From Acanthaster planci (lineage: Eukaryota > Echinodermata > Asteroidea > Valvatida > Acanthasteridae), in NCBI RefSeq assembly GCF_001949145.1, contig NW_019091355.1:618083-682082 (forward strand): a DNA stretch of 64,000 nt. The letters run 5' to 3'. Below the pieces are notes generated by a model. That model was given only the letters and a program-made list of their open reading frames with translations, did no database searches and had not been told where the DNA came from. Of the stretch, positions 48,022 through 60,300 are shown in pieces. The stretch's first letter is position 1; each line of letters begins with the position of its first letter. A program made the position numbers and the translations under genes.

Positions 48022-49460
48022 CTAAGGAAAAAACACAAAGAAATCGTAAACCTGAACCTTTATCGCAAGTTACCCAGGAAGTGCAGACTTTTACTAATTG
48101 AATCCTATCTCAGTCACTTTTTTGGCTCAACCAAATCAATGCATCTGGTAAATTACAATTAGTCCTTTCATTTAAACACCTTGGAGAGAAGTCATTTTGA
48201 TTCAGTCTGTCATGTAGTATAATCACATTTCAATGGCTGATATACTGGATATGTACAATTTACACTGAGAACACAAAGACTGTAAAATGAAAAGTTGAAT
48301 CTGATGACGAAATTTGATTTTACCTTTTTGGGGCTATTGAAAATTTTCTTAGCCATGTTGTCCTTGAAGTCAGTGATTGCATTGGACGTATCTGGGTTGT
48401 CTTCGGCATCTGACTCCCCGCTATCTGTGAAGTCAAATTCGTCTTTGGCCGAGACTGTGACAGATGGTAAACTTGCCTGTTGAGGCTTGGGGGGTATGGT
48501 TTTCTGCGAGGGTGCTTGCAAGGGATTGGAAGGTTTGCTTGAAGTCTGATTGGTCGTAGAACTCAACTGGGGGTCTGAGATTGATATGACTGATTGGGTG
48601 CCATCTCCATCAGAAAGGAGCATAACGGCATCATCTTCACTGGAGCTGGCCCGGGTAATGACGGAATTCAGGACTTGTGAGGGAGATAGTCTGCCTGAGT
48701 TTGGTGTGCTGTTTAGACTATAGAGGGCACTGCTCGACTCTGAGGAATTGCTGACCTGAGAGAGAGACTCCACAGAGTTCGTGGATGCGGACTTCGGGTG
48801 TGGCTTGTCAGCATTTGAGCGGCTGTTAGAGGGTGCAGCCACTATCGTTCTCACTGCATCATTGGAATTGGACAGGGCTGAGGTCGCTTTGTATGGAGCT
48901 GAGCGATCAGACTCGTTGTGGGAGAGCTTCTTAGCATACCGCATGATGGATGCTTGCTTTTTCGTTCGGTCCCCCAGTGCTATCGGCTTGGTATTTCCAG
49001 AGGATCGGGTTTGTATCTTGCTGTCGGCTAGTGCCTGGGCACTGCTTGCCCTCGTTTGTCTCATTGCCGGCTGACTCTCAAGTCCAGAGAATTTGTTGGG
49101 GGATGTGGTGACTGTCCGTGCATCACTCCTCTTAATAGGGGAGCGTGATGCATCATCGTCACTACTAAAACTAAATGGGTCGTCGCTTCCACTATCCATT
49201 CGCCGTCTCTTAGGACTGCCGAGGGTATCCATCTCAGAGTTCCGTGTAGACCGTACTGCGTTCCCAGGGGCTGTCTGTTTCACCACTGCATTGTGGGATT
49301 TCATTGGGGAGGTTTTGGTGGGCGATGCTTTCGTGGGAGAAGAGCGTGTCACCGGTCGTCGACGGGCGTTAGAGTCAGTGAAAAGATCGTCAAATTGTTT
49401 ATTGGCAGATGTGCCTGCACGTAATGTACGGCTGTAAGTCTTGGCACCATATCTTGGCAT
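42038..49460 (-). CDS. WAPL: WAPL, cohesin release factor (wings apart-like)
   Basis: WAPL binds PDS5 and the SA/STAG subunit and opens the SMC3-RAD21 gate to remove cohesin from chromatin. Fifteen coding exons with GT/AG borders total 3060 nt in phase: 1019 residues, shorter than human WAPL (about 1190) because the N-terminal region is shorter. The first exon holds the disordered N terminus. The C-terminal WAPL domain spans about residues 450-1015. Diagnostic segments: [17 protein letters not shown] as [17 protein letters not shown] (exon 6), NEWGS (exons 9/10), [19 protein letters not shown] (exon 13), LPEGDF (exon 14) and the terminal [26 protein letters not shown] acceptor at 49476, 16 nt upstream of the ATG, suggests a spliced 5' UTR. 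The gene is divergent from the CNBD2-like gene. Confidence 0.96.
48324..49460 (-). other. WAPL: WAPL exon 1: disordered N terminus with PDS5/SA-binding motifs
   Basis: 379 codons rich in Ser/Thr/Pro/Lys. KTYSR at residues 7-11 matches the N-terminal YSR motif (GKTYSRK in human) used for PDS5 binding. [11 protein letters not shown] (residues 93-103) aligns with the first human FGF motif (DPFGFDSDDE), with the Gly replaced by Ser. I see no clear second or third FGF motif. SPTK and SPKRRR repeats are likely CDK sites and nuclear localisation signals. Confidence 0.85.
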
Positions 49461-50775
49461 AATGATAACACTGACCTACATGCAAAATGGTCATATCTAA
49501 AAATTAGTGTCAATGATAATATGCAACAAAATTGTATTTTGAAAGTTTTAATTTCTCTATTCATGTGTATTAAAAAAGAGAAAAATTAAACTCATTTTAA
49601 AGCACACCTAACTCCTGACCAATTCAACATCAAAACAAAGATGTAAGAATATAAATACAAATTTCTCTTTCATACTTCAACCAGTTTTGAAGAAATTCCC
49701 TTCCTGTGAATATTTAACGCTTCATGAATGACAGTAAGTTGGTACTTGTTTAAACCACTTAAAGTGATGCTGCTCATTTTCTGCAGTGTGGATCGGCAAA
49801 ATGCTCAACAATTTCACCATGTTAAAGAAGATATAACGTGAATAAACCTCCCCATCTGACATCGAACTTCACCAAGAAGGCATGTATGAAATTTGGTTGC
49901 ACAAATACCTGTGATGGAAGAGTAAGTTGGCAAAATCAAAACAGCCAAAATGTGTTTATGGGAGTTTGTGCATGGCCATACGGTTCTGGAAGGAGGCCTA
50001 AGCCCTAAGCCTTATTGTAAAGTAATGTGTCAATGACAAGCATCAAATATGACCAAAAATAATGTAAAAATATGGATTTCTAAGCATTTTCCTTACATGG
50101 TTTCCATAATCAGATTATCTGACCATGATCATGATGATGACTACCCATCATCGACAACAGGCCTATGCCCATTTCGTTTTCATGATATGCTCATGCATGC
50201 ATGCCATGTTTAGTTTGAATTGATCAAACATGATGTTTATCATCAATGAAGGGAAAATTACATTGAATTCTATGCTTTTATTTCCATGAGTCACCGACTT
50301 GCAATAATCAATCGGCGAACCGATATTGAAAAAATGTCGACGGTCAGTTGCACTCAGTAGCACTGTGACAACTGACAAAAAAAGAAGCCTGGCAACTCAC
50401 ACACACTTGCCTTGCAAATTCAAATAATTACGCTGTTCACAGGCACACGTTTTCTTAAATTTTACGTGTTGTCTCGCTTTGGTAAATTCCCAACAATTAG
50501 TGCTTACCGCAATCGCCGGTTTCGTCACTTAACAAGAAATAGTCGGGAAAGTTTAACTTCCTTTGTACAGAATGCATTTGCAGCAATCACCATGAAATAC
50601 ACGCCATTTTGAATGAATTGATACGACAACGCATGCGTCATAAGAAAGTGAGTGGAATTTGTGGCCAAAAGAGGTCGCTCTAACTTTGGACCGTTGGTGA
50701 TTGTTTGGGGTGGAGTGATAGGACACGCCCTCGCTTAGGCAGCCGACAGTTAATTTGTGGCGAAGGTCTGGAAAG
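49461..50775. promoter_or_regulatory. divergent promoter region, WAPL (minus) / CNBD2-like (plus)
   Basis: About 1.3 kb between the WAPL start codon and the proposed first ATG of the plus-strand gene. The WAPL 5' UTR probably ends in the acceptor at 49476, so its first exon and the shared promoter should lie further right. Candidates near 50.60-50.65 kb are an ACGCATGCGT palindrome (50629-50638, NRF1-like core) and, on the minus strand, AAAATGGCGTG (about 50600-50610). No TATA box was identified. Confidence 0.4.
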
Positions 50776-50814
50776 ATGTATGAAAAATCTAAAAATATGA
50801 CTGTCAAAAGAGTT
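50776..50814 (+). CDS. candidate first coding exon of the CNBD2-like gene
   Basis: ATG at 50776 (A at -3) opens 13 codons (MYEKSKNMTVKRV) that end exactly at a consensus GTAAGT donor in phase 0. The first firm exon at 54315 also starts in phase 0, so the join is in frame and gives a 448-residue product. Short size and lack of a recognised homologue keep this tentative. Further exons could lie in the 3.5-kb gap. Confidence 0.4.
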
Positions 50815-53800
50815 GTAAGTATTCTAGCTTGAAAGACGAATGAGGATTTTTAAGAGTAAGATCTGGGTTACAATCACTTGCATGGCACCACCGTTGGGTC
50901 ACAAAGAAATTTCGAAGCATAAAATAATTAAAATGTTTCAATTTCTCCCTTCAATTCTGCTACTGCAGTGTAGATTGGAAGTCACTGTAACACGAAATAA
51001 AATTGTGGTTCGTGTATTCGTGTCCTAAAAACCCTATTACGCATTTCTAGCTAATTCGTGAAAAAAAGTTACTTTAAACCGGTGTCAATTCCTCGAGGTT
51101 TCCATTCAAGGATTTCTCAGTTTTACTTTTTCACGGAAAGTTTGAAACGCAAAGTGAGAGAAGCTGACATAATTGCCTAACGACCTTGGGTTAGGATTAT
51201 CAAATTGAATCGAACTGCTCCACCAACAGAGGGAACTGAATCTATAAGAGCATGGCAGTACGGATCTCAAGTAACTAATTCTGCCCAAGTACGCGCAGCT
51301 GTGCCCAAATGAGGCGGTTTGGAAACAGATATTAGTCACGGAAGAATAGTGGACTTACATTTCTGCCACTAGCTAGATCACTCAAGGATGATTCCCTGTA
51401 TGCAAACTTGCGGTTATCCCTTTCGAGGGTCGGATTATGGGAACAGATTTCTCAGTCATTTTTAGTTTCGCTTCCTGGAGCCATGTTGAGGGCCGGGGTT
51501 TCGGATTATTCCTCGGTTGTTCTCAGTTTTGTTTGTAAAGTACTTGAGTTGGTACTCAACTTTAAGTCAGGTTCCCCTCGGCTCTTCTTCCATTTTCTAC
51601 GCTTATTGAGCCGCACCCGCCTGCCCAAATTAGACGGTCACCTTGTAGTACTCAAAAAGCCCCCAAAATATCATTTTTAATAACATGGAAAGCAAATCAA
51701 GAAGAACAATTTTATAAATGGTCTATCGTTGATGCAGTAGACCTTCAGGACACTTTAACTGTTCATGAAGCTACTTTGCTCAGACCTTTTGAGCTTAAAA
51801 AAATTTTCTTGTCGCCTGTTAATATTCTCTGCAGGGGCGGATCCAGGATTTTCCAAAGGGGGAGGGGGAGTGAAAAAAGGGGGCGTGCGCCACCCAGGCC
51901 CCCTGCATCCGCTTCTGCTCTGCGTCCAACACATCAAAATGACAACACCTATGAATCAATATATCAACTGCATACAATGTCCCTGTTCCTCAAAATGTAA
52001 AGGGAAAATTGAGGGGGTTGGGTCAAATGTTTATTTGTTTCAATCACTGGTGATCAGTTCTACAAGTATCTATTTCAGGTGCTAACATGACTATTTTGAC
52101 AGACATATGCACTCTGCTTGCATCATGGAGAATTCTTATCCCTCCATGTTCGCTCGCATCCTGCCTATTTGCCGTGCCTGCCTCTGGCAAGTGAGGTTTC
52201 GCAACGGGCGCCCGATTCCTTTAATAATAAACAGCATGCGATGCGGTGGAAGGTCGCGGTTTCATACGGCAGGGTTTGCTTCAGACTCAATAAGGTGCAA
52301 AACAAAATGTGTCCTAATAAGAAACGGAAGGTTATTATTCCATTAACTCTTTCACTTTGATATTAAGATCCAAAACAGACAGCGGCATTGCGCTTTACAC
52401 AGGTAGTTGTATGGTTTTGACACCACGACCTCGGTTTAAATTTGGCGATGTCATCGACAAGCGGACCTTCAAAACTCACGATAGTCCTATCACTTCTCCA
52501 CAAGAGAAACAAATTTGCCACGGGCTATAAACCGGATTTATCCACCAATCTTCTCCCCTGACAAATCATCATTGCCTTTTGTATCCAGTTACGTAAGTTA
52601 CCACGTTCGCAAACCTGTTCGAAACCACGCTCCGCTGGTGCCTTTGTTATCCAAGTCAGTGTCCAGGTGATCCGCCCTTTCTCGACGGGATGAAAATCAG
52701 TGTGTATGTCCCTGGCACGCAATAATTGAGCGCACACGGCTGTTTGTTGACCACTGTGAAGTAGGAGATCATTCAGGAGTTATTTCGGTGACAAGAAAAC
52801 AGACTGTAACAAGGAATGTCATTCCGAGGGAGAATAAATTGAATTATACGCCTTTAGAGCTTGGAATCAATCAGGAAACACGTTTTCCAATTAAGAAACA
52901 AGTTTCTTAAGTGGAAAAAATTTGTGACTCCAGGGAGCAAGCGCTGATTTGCTCGGGGGATGCGTCATCACGTTGTGAAAGAACAGAAACTGTGGTTTTC
53001 CAATTAGTAAACGAGAGGTGCCGTTGATGACATCAAATCATCAGTCTGTTTTCAAGGAAGCTGAACTTGCAAGGTATTTATATCATCAACTGGAAATTTA
53101 TTGTAACACCCTTTCTTGATTTGAATGGTACTTCCAAAGTGTCTTTAAAAAGAACAAAGAAATTCCTTAGTTTGAGCCAAGAATCCCGAAGACTGCTTCG
53201 AACGCAAAAGTTAATCAAAACCATGAAAAATGAATATTTTTTTCTTTTGCAGAGGGGTATAAAGTGAATCAGTCTGACGCTATGGAAAAGAAGGCCTAAG
53301 ATGTTAGTATCCCCTTGAAGGATGGCACCTGCCCTTTAATCTGTCGACATCTTGGAGATTTACAGAGTTCTAATAGCTTAAGAGGGAAGAGGCTTCCGTC
53401 AGAACAATACCGACAAGTGCGGAGTATAATCCGAAATTCTGCACAGGTTACAACGGTAGAGCTGCCGGAACGAGTGACTGACACGAACAGGCGACATTGT
53501 CGCAACACATCAATCCCATGGAACAATAACTAGAATTATTACTGTCCATTTGGAAAGCTGGGAAACTGTGATATGGCGGTCTAGACAGAATTTGAACCGA
53601 TAATGACACCAAAAGAAGTAAGATAATCAGTTTTGGGATATCCGTGTCCTGACAAATAAGTCAAGCTTGTTTTGACGCCGTAAACTTGGTTGACGACCAT
53701 CTTTTCATTTGCAAAATATTTGTGTGAGACTTGTGAGTTTTAAGTCTTCTTTTGATAATATCTAACCCGTGGAAATGCTTCTACACCACTGGTTTTATTT

Positions 53801-54314
53801 CCAAAGAGGCAAATTTAACTCTGTCCAGCTGAAAGTCCTGATCAACCTCTTTCGGCAAGAGCTAGTGGCATTTTCATTAATAACGGTCCAAATTTTCAGT
53901 TGATGTACAGTGGAATTTTACTCTTGGATAAAAGAGAGAATTCCGTAGAAGATCCTTTTTCCGAGTTAACAAAATCGGCGTATTACAGCCTTTCATACAG
54001 GTATGTATGGTCGTTTATGTCTCAATCTTTACAAATTGACCTGGGGAGATTTCAATTCTGTGAATTCGAGACTCGTTTGGTTTATATATCCATTTCTCCT
54101 CCAGATCGATCGATATAAACAGGGACAGCACGTGTCCTCTTCAAGAGAAAATGACTGACGGTCCCATAACAATGATGTTCATTAATCCGTCCAGATATTG
54201 GTCCATCCATTGGACCAAAGTCTGACCCATGACGCTCAACTCATCCGTTTTGTTAATTTGATATTTGATGTCCATCTTGTGATTTCCCTCGTTTTGTTGT
54301 TTTATCTTTCACAG
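50815..54314. other. gap before first firm CNBD2-like exon
   Basis: Either intron 1 of the CNBD2-like gene or its 5' flank. It holds a hAT-like element end at 51832 and an open frame at 51408-51680 with no recognised match. Nothing else is supported. Confidence 0.5.
51832..51922. repeat. remnant of a hAT-like non-autonomous element
   Basis: CAGGGGCGGATCCAGGATTTT at 51832 is a typical terminal sequence of hAT-type elements spread through many invertebrate genomes. It is followed by the usual G-rich AAGGGGGAGGGGG tract. The other side has only a degenerate CCCCCTGCATCCGC (about 51899-51912), so the right terminus is decayed. No transposase is seen. Confidence 0.5.
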
Positions 54315-57300
54315 GCGAGATGGAAGTTCATCCGAGCAGTGCGCATGATCATCATGCAGATTACCCTGAACAGGTAAGTTTTCCGTTGTCATGATAACAG
54401 ATATACAGTTATTAAATCGTCACGACCCAATTTCGGGTGGTAACTGATTGAAACTTTACCAAGAGAACAAATCAGTACATTTTTCTCATCACACGTTAGT
54501 GTGCAGTCCTACTTCGGCGACAGGCAAAACCCAACATTGCAGGTTGACAATTTTTGACTTAATGCCCTAAAATAAAGGGGTCGACAGGAGACATCAAAAA
54601 GAGTCTGACGTTTGATCCCAGGAGAAACTCTCCTAAAAAGCACAATTTGTTTGAAAGGAACTGGCAGGTATCTTGAGACCAATATCGTAGACTGGCCCAT
54701 TCGCAGATTTCATAACGGAGCTCTGATTTGGTTTCGTTAATTAGTTTCCCTGAGATGAACACCTCCCCCCAACTCAAGGCAACTCCGGGTTTTTTTGCAT
54801 TAGTAAACCTCGTAACATGAAGCCACATTTTGAGACACGCTGTATTTATTTTCATCTGAACAATAAACGCGTCCACGATTATGCCAAAGTCTCAAACAAA
54901 GCCAAAACTTGGGAAATAGCCAGTTTGCCTTCCGTTCTACCTCGCCTGTTCACATCTCATTCATATAGCTGTTTTTCTGTTCTTTTTGGCTTGTATGGTT
55001 TCCTGTCTCCATGCCAACGCCTGTCTCAAACGGGAACCGAACACACAATGCACATCCGGGCTTGATGGCAAGCCGAACACAATTTCTAATGCAATAAACC
55101 TATGAGTTATGAGACGACACGCCCGCAAAGCTGACCAAAGTGGATAATTTGGGGACGACCACTTCCAAGACCAAACTGTTTTTTGAGACTTTAGTCTCAG
55201 GTTGCTCTGTACACAGAGCTTTGGCGGCTTATACGGACAATAATTCAATAGCGTCTGCTTGACTGTATAGTTTCCCCAATAAAAGTCATTCAAAGTCTTT
55301 CTGTGTGCTTTCAGCCTGGTGGGGGGGTGGTGGTGGTCGATATTGCGATCTCTTTAAGGCAAATCATTTCTTCTCCGTTCACTGCGACAAGCAGTAACTC
55401 AGTTGTAGCGTCTGCAACTGGAACAACATACATGGACATGTACATGCAGTGTTTGTTACGGAAAACAGAGGCCACGCACGTATCATGTGTCGCTTCGATG
55501 CCAACCGACTCGGAGTTTGAAGCCAGGACAACGGCGCGTCACTTTCATGGCTTCCGCTAAATCCACACTATAATAATGACGATGACCCATCAAGGTTCCC
55601 TCTCCAAAAAAGAGGACAAGCCTCCTGCCGAATTGTGTATAAGGCAGTGAGTTGGCAAAGTTTGATGACCAAACCACCAGCTTCGATTCTTTATGGATAA
55701 TTTCACAGTGGAAACTGTCCACGAGTGCACCGTAGTTGAGTACCGGTACCGGTTTTATCTTCGGTTACTTTAAAAAACTGAAAATAAGAAATCGCAAGAA
55801 CAGAAAAGCAAATTCAAAATAAATTTGTGAGTGCCTTCTGCTTAGTACTGGTTTGTCTGAATGGCTGTTTCGCAAAATGATCCTGCAAGATTTTCGGAGA
55901 ATAGTTAATTTCCCGACTATCTGCAGAGTAAAAATTGAGTTTTCGGACCCCTGTAGCGTCATCCGCTGCAGTTCCGATATTTTACGAAACCACAGGCGGA
56001 AAATAACATGGTTTATATATTAATCGAAGTGGAATACAAGAAACACAAGTTTAGACAGGTGTCAATTTTGTTTGGTTTTACGACTCAATTATCGTGTCGA
56101 TGTCAAACCTGTCACATTTATTAGGTTAGGTGCGCGTTACTGGCTCAACTCGCAGCTACGAAGGGTGACACAAAAGCACAATTTTCTGCTGTCCTGAGGT
56201 CATGTTTACAACCACAGGACGCCAAAAACGACGGAGACCTTCTAATGAACCGCCCCAGTCGCTAAGTTGTCACTTCTGTGTTTACTCCCTTAGATTGAAA
56301 CCCCAGAAAACGAAAGCTAGTTCCTGTTTACTTAGTGGCATTTTTTCTCGCTCGAAGTCAAAAATTACGCCGACCACCGACGCATTATTATCTACATGTA
56401 TGTGCGAATTTGTTGACGCTGTCGCTATACCCGGAAAGCATATTTAGTAATTTCTTGACAAGTCGTTCCCCTCTTTAGCACGTAGTAATTGTAAAGTTTG
56501 GTGTTATTTTTGCATCGTCAAACACTTCCAGGCTGTTTTTGTTTCGAGATCTCCAGGGAGACGACTGCTTTAAACCTTTTTTTTGGCTGCAGAAAATGTC
56601 AGTGACTTGGTTGTATAAACAGTTACACCAGCAGGCAAATATCCTCGCTTAATTTTGTTTTGGTGATGTTACTAATTCAAACTCCGTTTATTTACCTCAG
56701 GCAGCTTTTTTTTTTCAATAAAATAAATGTCAAAGTATGAACAAACATCCATCTCCTCTGAAATAACGAAATCATTCTTGGAAAATCAAAAGTGTATCAC
56801 GTGGTTGTTTTTCTTTCACTGATTCCATTTATTCAAGTTTTGATGTCTTTGGATCATCGTCATCACGATCGTTATAAGGCGGGAGTTTTTTTCAGGCGAG
56901 CATGGACTGTGTATCTTTAGTTTCACTCTGATACAGAACATTTGTCTAATCCCTTGAAAGTAAAACCATGAGTATGGGGTCAAGTGGCCGGGGATGAACG
57001 ATTGCAAACTTAAAAAGGAATGGAAAAGTTGCAGTTCATTTTGAACAGGTTGTGACTGGACTTGATGATTTAAACTGTTGGTTTTGTTTAGAAACGATTT
57101 GATTTGACTGGCTAACTTCGCGAACAAAATTGTTACAGGGGTACGGCCGAAGTGGAGGAAGAGGACCAGGTCTTGTCCTTCAATTCTCACATCGAGGGCG
57201 TGGATGGAGTGACCATCGAACAACTGACCTTCGATAAAAAGTATTTCCGCGCAAAGAGAGAGGTAACATCTCTTTACCGACGTTTTCTTTTGTTTTGATT

Positions 57301-60300
57301 TTCGACAACAAGATTATTTTTATTTGAAATAAATATATTTGTGGGAAATCACCAAGTTTCAAGGGTTTTAAAAACGATTGAATGGTCTTACTGAGTTGAA
57401 CTGATGCCATCTGCGCTTCTTATTTACGGATATTGGAAATGTGTTTCTAAAATGACTAGACGCGCATCACGCAAGATGTGAAGAACGTGCTAAGCCTGGA
57501 ACAAGAAGACAGAACACCTGCCCAGTTACAACTGGTAAGCAACAAAGGGTATGCAAACTGGAAGACAGACGCCCTCAAGGAGGGAGGGCTTATGAGGTAG
57601 GGGAAGACTGGGGCTAAACATGCCAAAGAACAATGGTCCTATGAGGATAAGCCACCTGCAGGATTTCAATGAAAATGTTACGAATTCAGTTATGGTACAA
57701 ACAATTAAGATGTGTTGGGAATTGTGTCTGAGAGTTTTCATCGGTTGTGATGCAATGACAGGAAAGTACATGTACAATGGACAGCATAAGAAACTAGCCA
57801 CTTCTGTCAAAGGCCACACATAAACATTCACTCCATGGAAATAAACAATTTTTGTACACAGGTATGCTGCAATACCCCTTACTAATCACATGCCCAAAAG
57901 CAAGTGATTATCTTTATAACAAAGAAGAAATTGACATGCACAGCAACTTGGTTACTGAATCAAACGTCACACACAAAAGCACTCTCCACTATGTGATTAG
58001 TAGGGGTATTGCAGCATACCTGTGCACAAAAATTGTTTATTTCTATGGAGTAAATTTTTATATGTGGCCTTTGACAGAAGTGGCAAGTTTCTTTTGCTGT
58101 CCAGTGTATATAGGTCTTCATAAATTCAAACATTCTAAATCTGTCCAGTATTTTTCATCACTTATTTTTGTCTGCCAAGGCTCTCCATGGTCTACAGTCT
58201 ATCTCATCTTTTGCTGAATATCCTCTGCACATCCAGGAGAAACTGGTGCGCGTGGCATTCTTCTACAAGTAAGTTGCTGCTTCCCCAGAGACACCGGCAA
58301 TGATAAAGTGCTTATCCATAAATTATTATCAATGCTCTAAGTGTCTTGCTCAGAAACACATCGTACTCCATCGAAGTGTTGTCTTTACACGCACGTACCC
58401 TACACTACTTCAAGCTGCTACAGGTAATGGAATGCTTGATATACACGTAAGTTTACAAAAGTATAAGAGAAAACGACAGAAATAACAGAACAGATTATTT
58501 CAGAGGTTAAGCGTGGCTGCCATCTTCCCAATCAGTGGTTTTTGTTCCATAAGTAGACCTTTTGGGCATATCCCACTGACCAGAAAGATAGCTGCCGTCC
58601 GTAGCCTCAAACGAAGGAGAGGCCCAGCGGGGTCAAAACCATTTGCAACTTTTTTGGCCACTGCATAAGGGTCATATTTTGGATTTTTTGTTTACAGTAT
58701 TCCAGCCAAGAGGGTCATCATTCGTGAGGGTCATAATGCTGAAATTTTCTACTTCCTCATCACTGGATCGGGTAAGATAATCTTCAATCCCCCCCCCACT
58801 CCGGCGCGTGACTTACAAGTTAAAGGAAAATGTGGTTCATCAAATAAAAAACGCACCATCCATCCATCCGGGTTTTTTTTTCAAGGATCAACGTTTATAT
58901 TTAGCTTCAGAACTTCTCTATTCCGCTGCAAAGTGATTAGGCCTACTCGTAAAATAGAGAAGAGCCTATTTCTCCAATATTTTTGGAGAGTTTGTAAAAT
59001 TCTTTGTCACGACTGGCTTCGTGTCTAGCTGCTGTGACATGTTCTGGTGTGGATCCGGTGAGCAAGGAACCCACGGCCAAAGTGGTGCAGATCTTACGCA
59101 AGGGAGAATGCTTCGGAGAACGAGAACTACTGCATAGCATCAAACGAACTCACACCATCACCGCCGAGGTGCCCTGTGAGCTCATCGCAATAGAGATGGA
59201 GGTAGGGATTTATTGTGAATATGAAAGCTGCTCTAGCTCAGAACAACATACAATATGTGTCATATTCCAAACAACTATATGAATTTGCCAAATATTGTTG
59301 TCTTTGCGGTACATTACATTATGCATGTACCTTTATCATGAAAACATACGTCTGAACCAACAACGCAGGTAACCGGTTAGAGTGTCATACCATTTCACTT
59401 CTTAGAGACCGGTTAATATCCGGCAATACCAATACTTTGACTCAAGTCAAAGTAAAATGAAAAAAAAATTTAATAAACATGTAAACATTTTGATATTCAA
59501 ACAAAAGTGAAAGCCATGACTTAACAGGGTTTCTTTTACTTTTATCTGGGTTTTTGTCCATTGTAGGATTTCTTTGACATGTTTATGGGTGAAGGTGATC
59601 ATGGAAAAGAGATGGAACATCTGAAATTCCTGAGGTATGTTGGTTCATGCAAAAGCTGAACAAATAATCACTGAAGGAGGCGGAACCCACACCCCCTACA
59701 ACTCCTTCTTCAGCCTTTGGCTGCTTTAAAAACAAGGTGTTTTCCTATCTCACGTGTGTTGAACATATAAATGTATCCCACACAGAACTGTAAGCATCGC
59801 AAATATTGACTATTACAATAGGTCGTGATTTTTAAAAACCTTAATTTGTTCTTGTTCAGGATACTCCCTTTTTTGAAGGGATGGCCCGTGCGGAAACTCA
59901 ATGATCATCCCCAGATGGGACTCTTCCATTATTTCAAGTAGGTAACAATGCAAATTCAGATCAACCAAGCCATGTAAAGTCATCAGTGCCTACCAAAGAC
60001 CATGTCCTCTCAAACGCAATGTAAGTTTCTAATTTAATTTTCTTTGCAGACGAGGGGCAGTTATTTCCACGGACAGCAACCAGTCAGACTGGCTGTACAT
60101 TGTCAAGTCTGTAAGTTACTCATTGTAAATCTCCTTTTCTACACATTCTACATGATATATCACCACAGTTAATGGAATTCCATTTATGGATTTCAGTATC
60201 TGTTCATATTCCAGGGTTCTTGCCAAGTGATCAAGGAATTGTCAGAAGCCAGACCAGGGCAGCAGAGACGAAGTAGCACGATCCTTGACCCCAACATGAA

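Noticed and set aside
51408-51680. 90-codon plus-strand open frame between WAPL and the CNBD2-like gene
   Set aside because: No family recognised, no clear splice sites in a compatible phase, and codon composition resembles non-coding DNA. It could be part of a 5' UTR but cannot be supported.
54320-54373. Alternative translation start ATG at 54320 in the first firm CNBD2-like exon
   Set aside because: That frame (MEVHPSSAHDH...) hits a stop within the next exon, while the phase-0 frame from 54315 joins all thirteen exons in frame.
57852-58217. 121-codon plus-strand open frame
   Set aside because: It spans the foldback element; both arms translate by chance. It lies in an intron of the CNBD2-like gene.
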